Of a stretch of 35,987 bases of DNA, positions 8,241 to 14,927 are shown in pieces. A program made the translations under genes and the position numbers. Position 1 is the stretch's first letter. Each line of letters starts with the position of its first letter. The stretch spans positions 1-35,987 of the forward strand of contig SAUS01000020.1 of the NCBI GenBank assembly GCA_004000625.1. The letters are read 5' to 3'. The notes beneath the pieces were generated by a model, which had not been told where the DNA came from, did no database searches, and was given only the letters and a program-made list of their open reading frames with translations. This DNA comes from Candidatus Cibiobacter qucibialis. GTDB lineage: Bacteria > Bacillota > Clostridia > Oscillospirales > Ruminococcaceae.

Positions 8241-9167
8241 TCAGTTCCTCCATGCGCGCATAAAGGCGCAGATCTCATCCAGCTCCTGCTGTTTTGTACA
8301 CAGGTATCCGTCCGCCCCGCCCAGCAGCGCAGCATGCCGGCTGCGCAGGTCATAATCAAACGGGGGCTTGGGCAGCTCGTTCTGCCAGTCGGCTTTGCCG
8401 GTCACTGCGGTGTAAACCTCCGCCGCCGTAACGGGCGGGGTAGTCAGGTTGAGGGTGGTCAGGCCGTTTTGCAGCGCGGTCTGCACATCCTGCCACAGGC
8501 GGGCCAGGTGATAGAACTGGTAACGGCTGCGGGAATCCGTGAAGGCAAGGGCGTTAAAATCATTGCCCGCAAAAAATTCCCGCAGGGCCGCGGCATCCAC
8601 CGCACCGTTGAGCTTATAAAAGCCGTTATCTGCCAGGGTATAGCCATCCCGTACCAGGGGGGATTTTTGTGCAAGTTCGGTATATTTTTCCGGCTTGAGC
8701 ATAGCCGGGGTGATGGTGTGCAGGTCAAACAAAAAGTTCTTTTTCAGCCCAATGCCGTATAGGGCAGGCAGCCGCACAATCAGCGCATTGGGGTAATCCT
8801 CCCGCACCCATCGTTCCAGCTGCAGGCGGTTGCGGCCATAGGCGGGCAGGCCGTCCGGTGTCATGGGGCTCTGCTCGTCCTTTCCCCTGCTGTCGGCATA
8901 GACAGCGATGGAGGAGATCAGCACCAGCTGTTTGGGGGCGATCTGGCGCAGGTTTTCCCGCGCGGCGGCCATCACGGCAAGGTCGGCATCCGGGTCTGCA
9001 TTCGCCAAAAACATGGCGGCGGGCACCCCGGCGTACACGCACAGATCCGGCTTGGCACCGAACTGCGCGGCAATATCGGTGGAATGGCATACCGCGGCAA
9101 ACGCATGTTTTGCCGCCAGATTGCCCCCCACAAAACCGGTGGAACCGACCAGAAGATCCTTTGCCAT
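8241..9167 (-). CDS. NAD-dependent epimerase/dehydratase (extended SDR)
   Basis: 308 residues starting MAKDLLVGSTGFVGGNL, the glycine-rich NAD-binding motif (GSTGFVG) of extended short-chain dehydrogenases. Further conserved parts are LVLISSIAVYA (active-site Ser/Thr region), YGRNRLQLE (catalytic Y-x3; the canonical Lys is Arg here, which is odd) and IVRLPALYGIG. Such enzymes remodel nucleotide sugars (epimerisation, dehydration, reduction). The start at 9167 has AGGGG about 8 nt upstream; the longer ORF from 9203 lacks a site. It is the first gene after a strong promoter (9239-9267), so it heads the glycosyltransferase operon. YxxxR in place of YxxxK leaves activity uncertain. Confidence 0.8.
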   Translation of the reverse strand: MAKDLLVGSTGFVGGNLAAKHAFAAVCHSTDIAAQFGAKPDLCVYAGVPAAMFLANADPDADLAVMAAARENLRQIAPKQLVLISSIAVYADSRGKDEQSPMTPDGLPAYGRNRLQLERWVREDYPNALIVRLPALYGIGLKKNFLFDLHTITPAMLKPEKYTELAQKSPLVRDGYTLADNGFYKLNGAVDAAALREFFAGNDFNALAFTDSRSRYQFYHLARLWQDVQTALQNGLTTLNLTTPPVTAAEVYTAVTGKADWQNELPKPPFDYDLRSRHAALLGGADGYLCTKQQELDEICAFMRAWRN

Positions 9168-9238
9168 ATGCCCTGCCCCTTTTGCTGTTGATTTTTGCCG
9201 CAAAGCAGCGCCCTGCTTTGCAGATTGATACAGGATAG

Positions 9239-9267
9239 ATTATAACATACCCCGGCGGTAAAAGCAA
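9239..9267 (-). promoter_or_regulatory. Promoter of the glycosyltransferase operon
   Basis: On the minus strand: -35 TTGCTT (9267-9262), 17-bp spacer, -10 TATAAT (9244-9239). Predicted transcript start is near 9232, giving a leader of about 65 nt to the epimerase start. The leader contains the small hairpin GCAAAGCAGGGCGCTGCTTTGC. Confidence 0.8.
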
Positions 9268-9291
9268 TTAAAGCAATTTCAGACAGCAAAT

Positions 9292-9326
9292 AAAAAATCC
9301 CATCATGCCAAAGCGGCACAATGGGA
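9292..9326 (-). terminator. Rho-independent terminator of the kinase-like gene
   Basis: Stem TCCCATTGTGCC / GGCATGATGGGA on the minus strand with a short CGCTTT loop, followed by six T (9297-9292). It lies 18 bp past the stop of the 9345-9968 gene and just upstream of the next promoter, separating two transcription units. Confidence 0.85.
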
Positions 9327-9344
9327 ATAAAAAAACAGACAGTA

Positions 9345-9968
9345 TCAATACCGGGTGCGCGGGATCTCCACACGGTTGGCCACAGCGGCTTCCAACTGGG
9401 CAACAATGGTTTTCATGCTCTCTTCAAACTCTTCATTGGAAGAATTGTGGAAGATCAGCAGCGAATCGGGCTGGTTTTCCAGCTTTAAGCTGAGCGGCGG
9501 GTTAAAGTTGACGCCCAGAATATATTCGTCCCAGTGGTTCAGCTTCCACATGTCACGGTCGCTGGCGCGGTCGATCATGCGCTGGTGGCACACTTCGGGG
9601 TTAGTATCTACCCAAATCACAACCAGCTCCGCCTGCTTCTTTTTCAGCTCGGCACGCAGGGTGGTAATATAGTCAAGGTCACGGATCTCCTGCGTAAAGG
9701 GGGCGTTAATCAGCACAATATCATCGTACTCCAGCGCTTCCATAGCAAGGTCCAGAACCACACGATATTCCAGGTCACGGATATATTTTTCAAAAAAGAT
9801 GCTGCTGCGGTCATACGGCTGGTGCGCCACCGCAAAGATTTGCTTGGACAAAGGGATCAAGGTATCCTTATCCAGATAGACAACGTGGTTCAGCGCTTTT
9901 GCCAGCTGCTTGGAAATAAAGGTTTTTCCGCAGGCCGGCGGGCTTGTGACCAATATCAGCTTTTTCAT
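9345..9968 (-). CDS. P-loop kinase-like ATPase (AAA_33/zeta-like), unknown substrate
   Basis: 207 residues starting MKKLILVTSPPACGKTF, where SPPACGKT is a Walker A variant (residues 9-16). A DKDTLIP strand follows, as in nucleotide/sugar kinases of the AAA_33, zeta-toxin and gluconate kinase type. LVVIWVDTNPEVCHQRMIDR (about 125-145) is the lid region with conserved Arg residues (RMIDRASDRD). The start at 9968 is set by GGAGAGG 9 nt upstream. It has its own promoter and terminator inside the glycan locus. It could phosphorylate a sugar or nucleoside, or be a regulatory kinase; no antitoxin partner gene is adjacent, which argues against a toxin role. Confidence 0.7.
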   Translation of the reverse strand: MKKLILVTSPPACGKTFISKQLAKALNHVVYLDKDTLIPLSKQIFAVAHQPYDRSSIFFEKYIRDLEYRVVLDLAMEALEYDDIVLINAPFTQEIRDLDYITTLRAELKKKQAELVVIWVDTNPEVCHQRMIDRASDRDMWKLNHWDEYILGVNFNPPLSLKLENQPDSLLIFHNSSNEEFEESMKTIVAQLEAAVANRVEIPRTRY

Positions 9969-10022
9969 GCACAGACACCTCTCCAGAAAGATTGTCATTT
10001 AATTAACCAAGTTACAGGTATT

Positions 10023-10051
10023 ATTATACACCAAACTTTTGTCCTTGGGAA
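10023..10051 (-). promoter_or_regulatory. Promoter of the kinase-like gene
   Basis: Minus strand -35 TTCCCA (10051-10046), 17-bp spacer, -10 TATAAT (10028-10023). The start codon at 9968 is about 50 nt after the predicted transcript start. Confidence 0.75.
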
Positions 10052-10171
10052 TAGATAAATGACCATTTTTCGGACTTTTATGGACTTTTGGTGCCATTTT
10101 TGCAGGCAAATTTGCACCAAATTGTACAACTCCGCCCAAAATTCACCCATCAGTTTAGCAAAACCAACAAC

Positions 10172-10203
10172 AAAAAGGGGAACGCTCGCGCAGAACGTTC
10201 CCC
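10172..10203 (-). terminator. Terminator after hisH
   Basis: GGGGAACGTT / AGCGTTCCCC stem on the minus strand (one mismatch next to the loop) followed by TTTTTG. It lies about 45 bp past the hisH stop and closes the amidotransferase-HisF-HisH operon. Confidence 0.9.
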
Positions 10204-10247
10204 GGCATTGGATTATCTTATGTTTGAAAATCCGTTTTATTTCCCTG

Positions 10248-10901
10248 TTATTCTGCCTGGGCGCACAGGTCCAGGTAGGCTTTGATGATGCCAAGCCCCA
10301 CCGGGCCGGATTTTTCCGGGTGGAACTGGGTGCCGATCACGCAGCCCTTTTGGGCAGCGGCGCACACCTTGCGGCCGCCATATACGGTATCGGCCAGGCG
10401 GTATTCCTCCGCTGCGGGCTTTGCTTCATAAGAGTGGATAAAATAGCATTCCTGTCCCGGCTGCACATTCTGCAAGGCGGTACCGGAAAAATCCGTGCGG
10501 CCGCCCGCCGGGTACAGTGGGTTCCAGCTGATGTGCGGCACCCGCTGGGGGCTGCCGTCCGCGTCCACATCCGGGATACGCACCACGCGGCCGGGAATCA
10601 GGCCAAGGCCCTTGTGCAGGCCAAATTCTTCGGATTCGTCAAACAGCATCTGCATCCCAAGGCAGATACCCAGCAACAGGGTACCCTGGGCCGTCTTTTG
10701 CTTGATGGGCTCGATCAGCCCCAGCTGTTCCAGCCCCTGCATGCCGTCCTGGAAAGCGCCCACGCCGGGCAGCACCAGGGCATCGGCTGCCAGAACATCT
10801 GCCGGGCTGCTGGTCACCTGTACTTCTGCCCCAAAATGAGCGAACGCATGCTGCACGCTGAGCAGGTTGGATAGACCGTAATCGATCACTGTTACTTTCA
10901 T
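10248..10901 (-). CDS. hisH: HisH-type glutaminase subunit (ammonia supply for amidine formation)
   Basis: 217-residue class I glutamine amidotransferase subunit. The nucleophile elbow LLGICLGMQMLF carries Cys80, and the remaining triad residues are His194 and Glu196 in GTQFHPEKSG. VPHISWN (121-127) is the usual HisH motif. It releases ammonia from glutamine and passes it to a HisF partner. In histidine synthesis HisH/HisF make imidazole glycerol phosphate, but here no other his gene is present; the partner is a HisF paralogue lacking a key Asp, and an N-acetyl-sugar amidotransferase precedes it. This matches the WbpG-HisH2-HisF2 type of acetamidino-sugar cluster. It overlaps the HisF gene by 4 bp. 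Confidence 0.9.
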   Translation of the reverse strand: MKVTVIDYGLSNLLSVQHAFAHFGAEVQVTSSPADVLAADALVLPGVGAFQDGMQGLEQLGLIEPIKQKTAQGTLLLGICLGMQMLFDESEEFGLHKGLGLIPGRVVRIPDVDADGSPQRVPHISWNPLYPAGGRTDFSGTALQNVQPGQECYFIHSYEAKPAAEEYRLADTVYGGRKVCAAAQKGCVIGTQFHPEKSGPVGLGIIKAYLDLCAQAE

Positions 10902-11668
10902 ACCCGGCGCACCTCCACCCCGCCTGCGCGGATTTCATCTTTCAGTTCCTGCACGGTTTCTTTTTTATAGTGCAGCACTGCGGCGCAGGCCACAGCATCG
11001 GCACCGGCTTTGGCACCGTCCACAATGTCATCCCCGCAGCCAACACCGCCGCCGCAGATGACCGGCACATTGACCGCCTTGGTCACAGCCTCGATCAGTT
11101 CCAGGTCCATGCCGCGCTGCAGGCCCTCGTTGTCCACGCTCATCAGCAGGATCTCCCCTGCCCCAAGCGCCACGCCGCGTTTGGCCCATTCCACTACATC
11201 ATAACCAGAATGGGCGCGGCCGTTGTCATAATAAGCTTCCCACTTGCCGGGCCAGGTGCGGTTGCGCTTGGCCTGAATGGAAAGCACCATGCACTGGCTG
11301 CCAAAGGCGTTGGCAACCTCGGTGATCAGCTCCGGGCGTTTGATGGCCGCCGTGTTGATGGCAACCTTATCTGCCCCCATGGAAAGAATGTGGCGCACAT
11401 CCTCGACGCTGCGCAGACCGCCGCCCACGCAGACCGGGATATACACATCATCCACGGTTTTGCGCACAATATCCGAAAGGTTGTTACGGTTATACAGGCT
11501 GGCCACAATATCAATGTACAGCAGCTCGTCAATGCCCTGCTCATAATATTCCCGTGCAAACAGGTTGGGATCCCCCAGCTTGCGCAGGCCCTCCAACTGG
11601 ATGCCTTTGACGAGGTTGGTATCCTTGACATCCAGCCGTGCAATCAGGCGGATTTTTTTCTTAGCCAT
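10898..11668 (-). CDS. HisF-like AglZ/HisF2-family acetamidino modification protein
   Basis: 256-residue (beta-alpha)8 barrel of the HisF family. LIARLDVKD places an Asp at residue 13, equal to catalytic Asp11 of histidine HisF, and GGGLRS and CGGGVG are the two phosphate-binding loops. However the AIDAKR motif with the second catalytic Asp (Asp130 of the Thermotoga enzyme) reads SIQAKR here, so Gln replaces Asp. This argues for a HisF2-type role in guiding ammonia to the WbpG-like enzyme rather than cyclase activity. The start at 11668 has GAGGA 7 nt upstream; the longer ORF runs back into repeat copy C and is rejected. The gene follows copy C by 27 bp and overlaps hisH by 4 bp. Confidence 0.85.
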   Translation of the reverse strand: MAKKKIRLIARLDVKDTNLVKGIQLEGLRKLGDPNLFAREYYEQGIDELLYIDIVASLYNRNNLSDIVRKTVDDVYIPVCVGGGLRSVEDVRHILSMGADKVAINTAAIKRPELITEVANAFGSQCMVLSIQAKRNRTWPGKWEAYYDNGRAHSGYDVVEWAKRGVALGAGEILLMSVDNEGLQRGMDLELIEAVTKAVNVPVICGGGVGCGDDIVDGAKAGADAVACAAVLHYKKETVQELKDEIRAGGVEVRRV

Positions 11669-11695
11669 AAAAAATTCCTCAGTTCCAGAGCTCTT

Positions 11696-11869
11696 GGGCA
11701 ACACCGCACAATTCCCGCCTTGCGGCTTAAGCACCGCTCCGGCAGCTGCGGCACGGCATCTGCGTTGCCAAAATACTCGATAATACACAAAGTATTATCT
11801 GCGCTTTTGGCTTGGCATCTGCCGCACCTCGCTCGCCGTATCGGCACTTAGAATTATGCGGTATTGCCC
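11696..11869 (+). repeat. MITE-like repeat, copy C (174 bp), inside an operon
   Basis: Full copy with ends GGGCAACACCGC and GCGGTATTGCCC, in the same orientation as copy B. It is flanked by TT on both sides instead of TA. The centre is a perfect hairpin GATAATACACAAAGTATTATC. It lies between the second amidotransferase gene (6 bp after its stop) and the HisF gene, so the operon mRNA should contain its hairpin. Confidence 0.9.
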
Positions 11870-11875
11870 TTGGCC

Positions 11876-13249
11876 TTATATTTCGTGGTGGGTGCCCTTC
11901 GGGTCGCCCCAAAGCACTTCGCTGTCGCCCTCGTAGGGGGTGTGGCGCAGTTTCCACATGTTGTCCTCCCATTTCCAAAGGTGGGGACTGCGGAAACGGT
12001 CGGCCAGGTGCATAAAGTATTCGCGGTCCATTTTGGGCTGTTCAAACAGCTGGCTGGCCCACGGGAAGTGCTGGCGGTCCAGGGACAGATACTGGAAGAT
12101 CTCTTTTTCAAAGCGGTCGGGATACTCGCCGTCAAACTTTTTGCACAGCGCCTTGCCCTCTTCCAGGGTGATTTCCTCGTTGCGGATCTCCTGTGCAGCG
12201 TCATAGGTGGTGCGGCCGATGCCGTACTTGATGTAGGTGGTGTAATAGAAGAAGTCGTCGATCTTATCATCGATGGAGTTATACTTGGAATAGGTGCCCT
12301 GGGTGCGCTCCGGTGCGGGGCGGAAGCCGCCGTGTTCTACACTGTAATAGTAGGCGCCCTGCGGATGCCATTTTTCGTAATAGCCAAGGTAGCGCACCTG
12401 AACATGGTTTTTCTCCAAGTTGGAAGTTTCGGACGGCAGATAGATGGCCAAGTCGGCCTTATCCACCTTATAGTCCTCTTCCAGCTGGCGCAGGCTGACA
12501 CCGCCCAGGTAGATATGGTCGTAATCATTGACGGCAAAAAAGTGCTCGTCACGCAGGGCAGAGTTGTTATCCGCAATGGGGTTGCCGAACTCGGCCTCGT
12601 TCTCGCCATAGAACACCAGGGGAATGCCGAACTTGGCGGCCATCTTGGGGGCCAGCTGCTTTTGGCCCAAAATGAACGGCTGGAACGGGTGGAACAGGTT
12701 CTCGGTCGCCAAACGGGTCAGCAGACGGTGGGTCATGCCGTTGGGGGTACACAGGTAGTTATCAAACCCGGCGTGGATCCAGGCCTGCATGTTATCCCAG
12801 CCCCAGGGGGTGTAGATATGCGGTGCCCAAGTCACCGTCAGGGGGTGCATGCCGTATTTGTATTTCAGGATGTGAGCGGCATAAAAGCTGTCCTTGCCGC
12901 CGGAGCCGGGCACCAGGCAGTCATAGCTGCCGTCATTTTTGCGGTATTCATCGCACAGCTCACGCAGCTCTTTTTCGCGCAGAGCCCAGTCGATATGGCC
13001 GTTAGCCTTATTGTGGCAGGCATGGCAGGCATCGCAGGTGCCGTCGTCCTGAATGACCATCGTCTTTTTAATGGACTTGATCGTATGTTCAAATTCATAG
13101 CAGGAGTTCGGCTTCTGGTTGCTCATCACGCATTCATTACAGAACTGTACATGTTTGGGCAGGCCGTAATAAGCTTCCAGCTGATCCTCCGGGATATCGG
13201 GCGCGTATTTGGCGTAATCGATTTCGACATAACGAGGATTCTTTTCCAT
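11876..13249 (-). CDS. Divergent N-acetyl-sugar amidotransferase (WbpG/PseA-like), long form
   Basis: 457 residues, PP-loop ATPase of the N-acetyl-sugar amidotransferase family. The N-terminal zinc-ribbon pairs C37-x2-C40 and C72-x2-C75 are followed by the PP-loop VPGSGGKDS (residues 113-121), which binds and activates with ATP. FYGENEAEFGNP and KYGIGRTTYDAAQEIR correspond to conserved parts of the canonical enzyme encoded at 14927-16048 (YGENVSFEYGG and RYGMMTREEA). It is about 80 residues longer, with extra sequence before and inside the zinc ribbon. Such enzymes turn an N-acetyl group into an acetamidino group with ammonia from HisH/HisF. ATG 13249 (GAGAGTGAG upstream) is preferred over 13264, but the site is weak. 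The stop is 6 bp before copy C. Confidence 0.85.
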   Translation of the reverse strand: MEKNPRYVEIDYAKYAPDIPEDQLEAYYGLPKHVQFCNECVMSNQKPNSCYEFEHTIKSIKKTMVIQDDGTCDACHACHNKANGHIDWALREKELRELCDEYRKNDGSYDCLVPGSGGKDSFYAAHILKYKYGMHPLTVTWAPHIYTPWGWDNMQAWIHAGFDNYLCTPNGMTHRLLTRLATENLFHPFQPFILGQKQLAPKMAAKFGIPLVFYGENEAEFGNPIADNNSALRDEHFFAVNDYDHIYLGGVSLRQLEEDYKVDKADLAIYLPSETSNLEKNHVQVRYLGYYEKWHPQGAYYYSVEHGGFRPAPERTQGTYSKYNSIDDKIDDFFYYTTYIKYGIGRTTYDAAQEIRNEEITLEEGKALCKKFDGEYPDRFEKEIFQYLSLDRQHFPWASQLFEQPKMDREYFMHLADRFRSPHLWKWEDNMWKLRHTPYEGDSEVLWGDPKGTHHEI

Positions 13250-13291
13250 ATTTCTCACTCTCATTCCATCCGTGGTAATTCCTATTGAACC

Positions 13292-13336
13292 AAAAAAGGC
13301 GCTGTCCGTATAGCAATGCTATCGGACAGCGCCTTT
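13292..13336 (-). terminator. Strong intrinsic terminator hairpin in the 5' leader of the second amidotransferase operon
   Basis: Stem AAAGGCGCTGTCCG / CGGACAGCGCCTTT with an inner ATAGC/GCTAT extension, followed by TTTTTT on the minus strand (13297-13292). It lies 80 bp after the amidohydrolase stop, so it can end that operon. It also lies immediately after the promoter at 13351-13379, so transcripts from that promoter must pass it to reach the amidotransferase gene. Confidence 0.9.
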
Positions 13337-13350
13337 GCTGTTCTGTGGAT

Positions 13351-13379
13351 ATTATAGCACAGCACCCTACTGTTTGCAA
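13351..13379 (-). promoter_or_regulatory. Promoter upstream of the second amidotransferase operon
   Basis: Minus strand -35 TTGCAA (13379-13374), 17-bp spacer, -10 TATAAT (13356-13351). The predicted start near 13344 is only about 8 nt before the terminator stem at 13336. Confidence 0.75.
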
Positions 13380-13415
13380 GATGCCAGCCTATTTTTTACA
13401 TCGGTGCAGTGCTTT

Positions 13416-14600
13416 TTATTTCTGGCTGACCACTGCGCCGTTGATCAGAACGGCTTTCACGTTGGTCATAACCTCAAACGGGCAGCCATCGGTCAGCACC
13501 AGGTCTGCATCCTTGCCGACCTCGATGGAGCCAACACGGTCAGCAATGCCGATGTGCTTGGCCGGGTTGATGGTGATGGCCTGCAGCGCGGCAAACGGAT
13601 CCATGCCGGCTTTGACCGCCATACCGGCGCACAGCGGCAGGTACTGCTGCGGAATGACCGAGTTATCTGTAATGATGGAAACATGGCAGCCCGCTTTTGC
13701 CAAAACGCCCGGCGTTTCCCAGGATTTGTTCTGCAGTTCAAACTTGCTGGCAAAGGTCAGGCTGGGGCCGACGGCCATGGGGATATTGCTTTCCTTGGCC
13801 AGTTCGTCCACGATCAGGTGGCCTTCGGTCACATGTTCCAGCGTCAGGCCCACATCGAACTCTTTGGCAATGCGGATGGCGGTAAAGATATCGTTGGCCT
13901 GGTGTGCATGGGCTTTCAGGGGAATGGTGTGGTCCAGCACCGGCAGCAAGGCTTCCAGCTTCTGGTTATAAGCGGGCATTTTGGTCACATCGCCGTTGGC
14001 GGCAGCCTTGCGGGCGCCGTAATCCCTGGCGGAAGCCAGCGCCCCGCGCAGGAACGCAGCGGTGGACATGCGGGTAGAATCGCATTTATCTTTATAGCAG
14101 CGTTTGGGGTTTTCACCAAAGGCGCATTTCATGGCAACGGCTTCCTTGACGATCATGTTGTCCACACGCTCGCCCACCGTCTTGATGGCGGTAAAGGTAC
14201 CGCCCAGCACATTAGCGCTGCCCGGCCCGGTGCACACGCAGGTAATGCCTGCTTCCCGTGCATGGGCAAAGGAGGGATCGCGAGGGTTGATGCCGTCAAT
14301 GGCGCGCAGCTGCGGGGTCCAGATGTCATTCATCTCGTTGTAGTCGTAGCCTTCGTACCCGATGCCATAACCATCCAGGCCGATATGGGTGTGCGCATCC
14401 ACAAAACCGGGGAAAATATCCAGCCCGGCAGCATCCAGCACGGCGATATCGGCGGGCACGTTCAGTTCATGCCCCATGGCAACAATGCGGCCGTTTTCCA
14501 GCAGCAGGTCGATCTGCTGTGGTTCCGGGTGAACGGCATCATGAACCCGGCCCCCGCGCACCAGCAGCGGCGCGGCGGTATGTTCTGTATTCTGCATCAT
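13416..14600 (-). CDS. Amidohydrolase-superfamily metal-dependent hydrolase
   Basis: 394 residues of the imidazolonepropionase/dihydroorotase-like amidohydrolase fold. Metal and active-site motifs in order: PGFVDAHTHIGLDG (HxH, near residue 64), a Lys in MIVKEAVAMK, PLKAHAHQ (His), LTLEHVTEG (His), and IITDNSV (Asp, near residue 302). The C-terminal DADLVLTDG strand belongs to the small beta-sandwich. Family members hydrolyse amide, amidine-like or cyclic C-N bonds. It lies directly after the canonical WbpG-like gene and a Dabb gene with short spacing, so it may act on an amide or amidine linkage of the same pathway (inference). The start has AAAGGAT 6 nt upstream; a second ATG follows directly. 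Substrate unknown. Confidence 0.85.
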   Translation of the reverse strand: MMQNTEHTAAPLLVRGGRVHDAVHPEPQQIDLLLENGRIVAMGHELNVPADIAVLDAAGLDIFPGFVDAHTHIGLDGYGIGYEGYDYNEMNDIWTPQLRAIDGINPRDPSFAHAREAGITCVCTGPGSANVLGGTFTAIKTVGERVDNMIVKEAVAMKCAFGENPKRCYKDKCDSTRMSTAAFLRGALASARDYGARKAAANGDVTKMPAYNQKLEALLPVLDHTIPLKAHAHQANDIFTAIRIAKEFDVGLTLEHVTEGHLIVDELAKESNIPMAVGPSLTFASKFELQNKSWETPGVLAKAGCHVSIITDNSVIPQQYLPLCAGMAVKAGMDPFAALQAITINPAKHIGIADRVGSIEVGKDADLVLTDGCPFEVMTNVKAVLINGAVVSQK

Positions 14601-14624
14601 TGATTGATCCTTTTTTCAGCCCTG

Positions 14625-14927
14625 TTATACTTCAAAATCCAGGCAGGTGCGCACGGCGGTATAGGGGCGCACTTTGCCATCAGCCACAGCCACATGGGCC
14701 GGGTGAACGGCATAGCCTTTCAGGGCGGCTTCATCCACAAAGGTGGTATCCAGCATCAGGTCCGCATTGGCGGAGCTGGGCAGGGCCTTGGTGTAAACAT
14801 GGATCTCCGTCAAACCGGGGATCTGCCCGGCCAGACCTTCCAGCCCGGCTTTGATATCCGCCTTGACGGTTTCCTGTTCAGCGGCGGGCATCTCTTTCAG
14901 TTTCCACAAAATAACATGACGTACCAT
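14625..14927 (-). CDS. Dabb (stress-responsive A/B barrel) domain protein
   Basis: 100 residues starting MVRHVILWKLKE, with the family pattern of an N-terminal HvvlwK strand, the LAGQIPGLTEIHV loop near residue 40, and Y-x2-HPAHVAVADGKVRP near residue 75. Dabb proteins form dimeric alpha-beta barrels; some are cyclases or stress-induced proteins, and most are uncharacterised. The start at 14927 overlaps the last base of the upstream amidotransferase stop (TAATG) with GGAGG 10-11 nt upstream, so translation is coupled. Being sandwiched between an amidotransferase and an amidohydrolase suggests a pathway role, perhaps binding a small intermediate. Confidence 0.85.
   Translation of the reverse strand: MVRHVILWKLKEMPAAEQETVKADIKAGLEGLAGQIPGLTEIHVYTKALPSSANADLMLDTTFVDEAALKGYAVHPAHVAVADGKVRPYTAVRTCLDFEV

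Noticed and set aside
8238..8253. Upstream ATG (8253) of the isomerase-like gene
   Set aside because: It lies inside the preceding gene without a ribosome site; the ATG at 8238 has GGAGG at ideal distance.
9345..9968. Zeta-type toxin of a toxin-antitoxin pair
   Set aside because: The P-loop fold fits broadly, but no small antitoxin gene is adjacent and the gene has its own promoter and terminator.
10248..11668. Histidine biosynthesis genes
   Set aside because: No other his gene is nearby, HisF lacks a catalytic Asp, and the partners are N-acetyl-sugar amidotransferases; the acetamidino-sugar role fits better.
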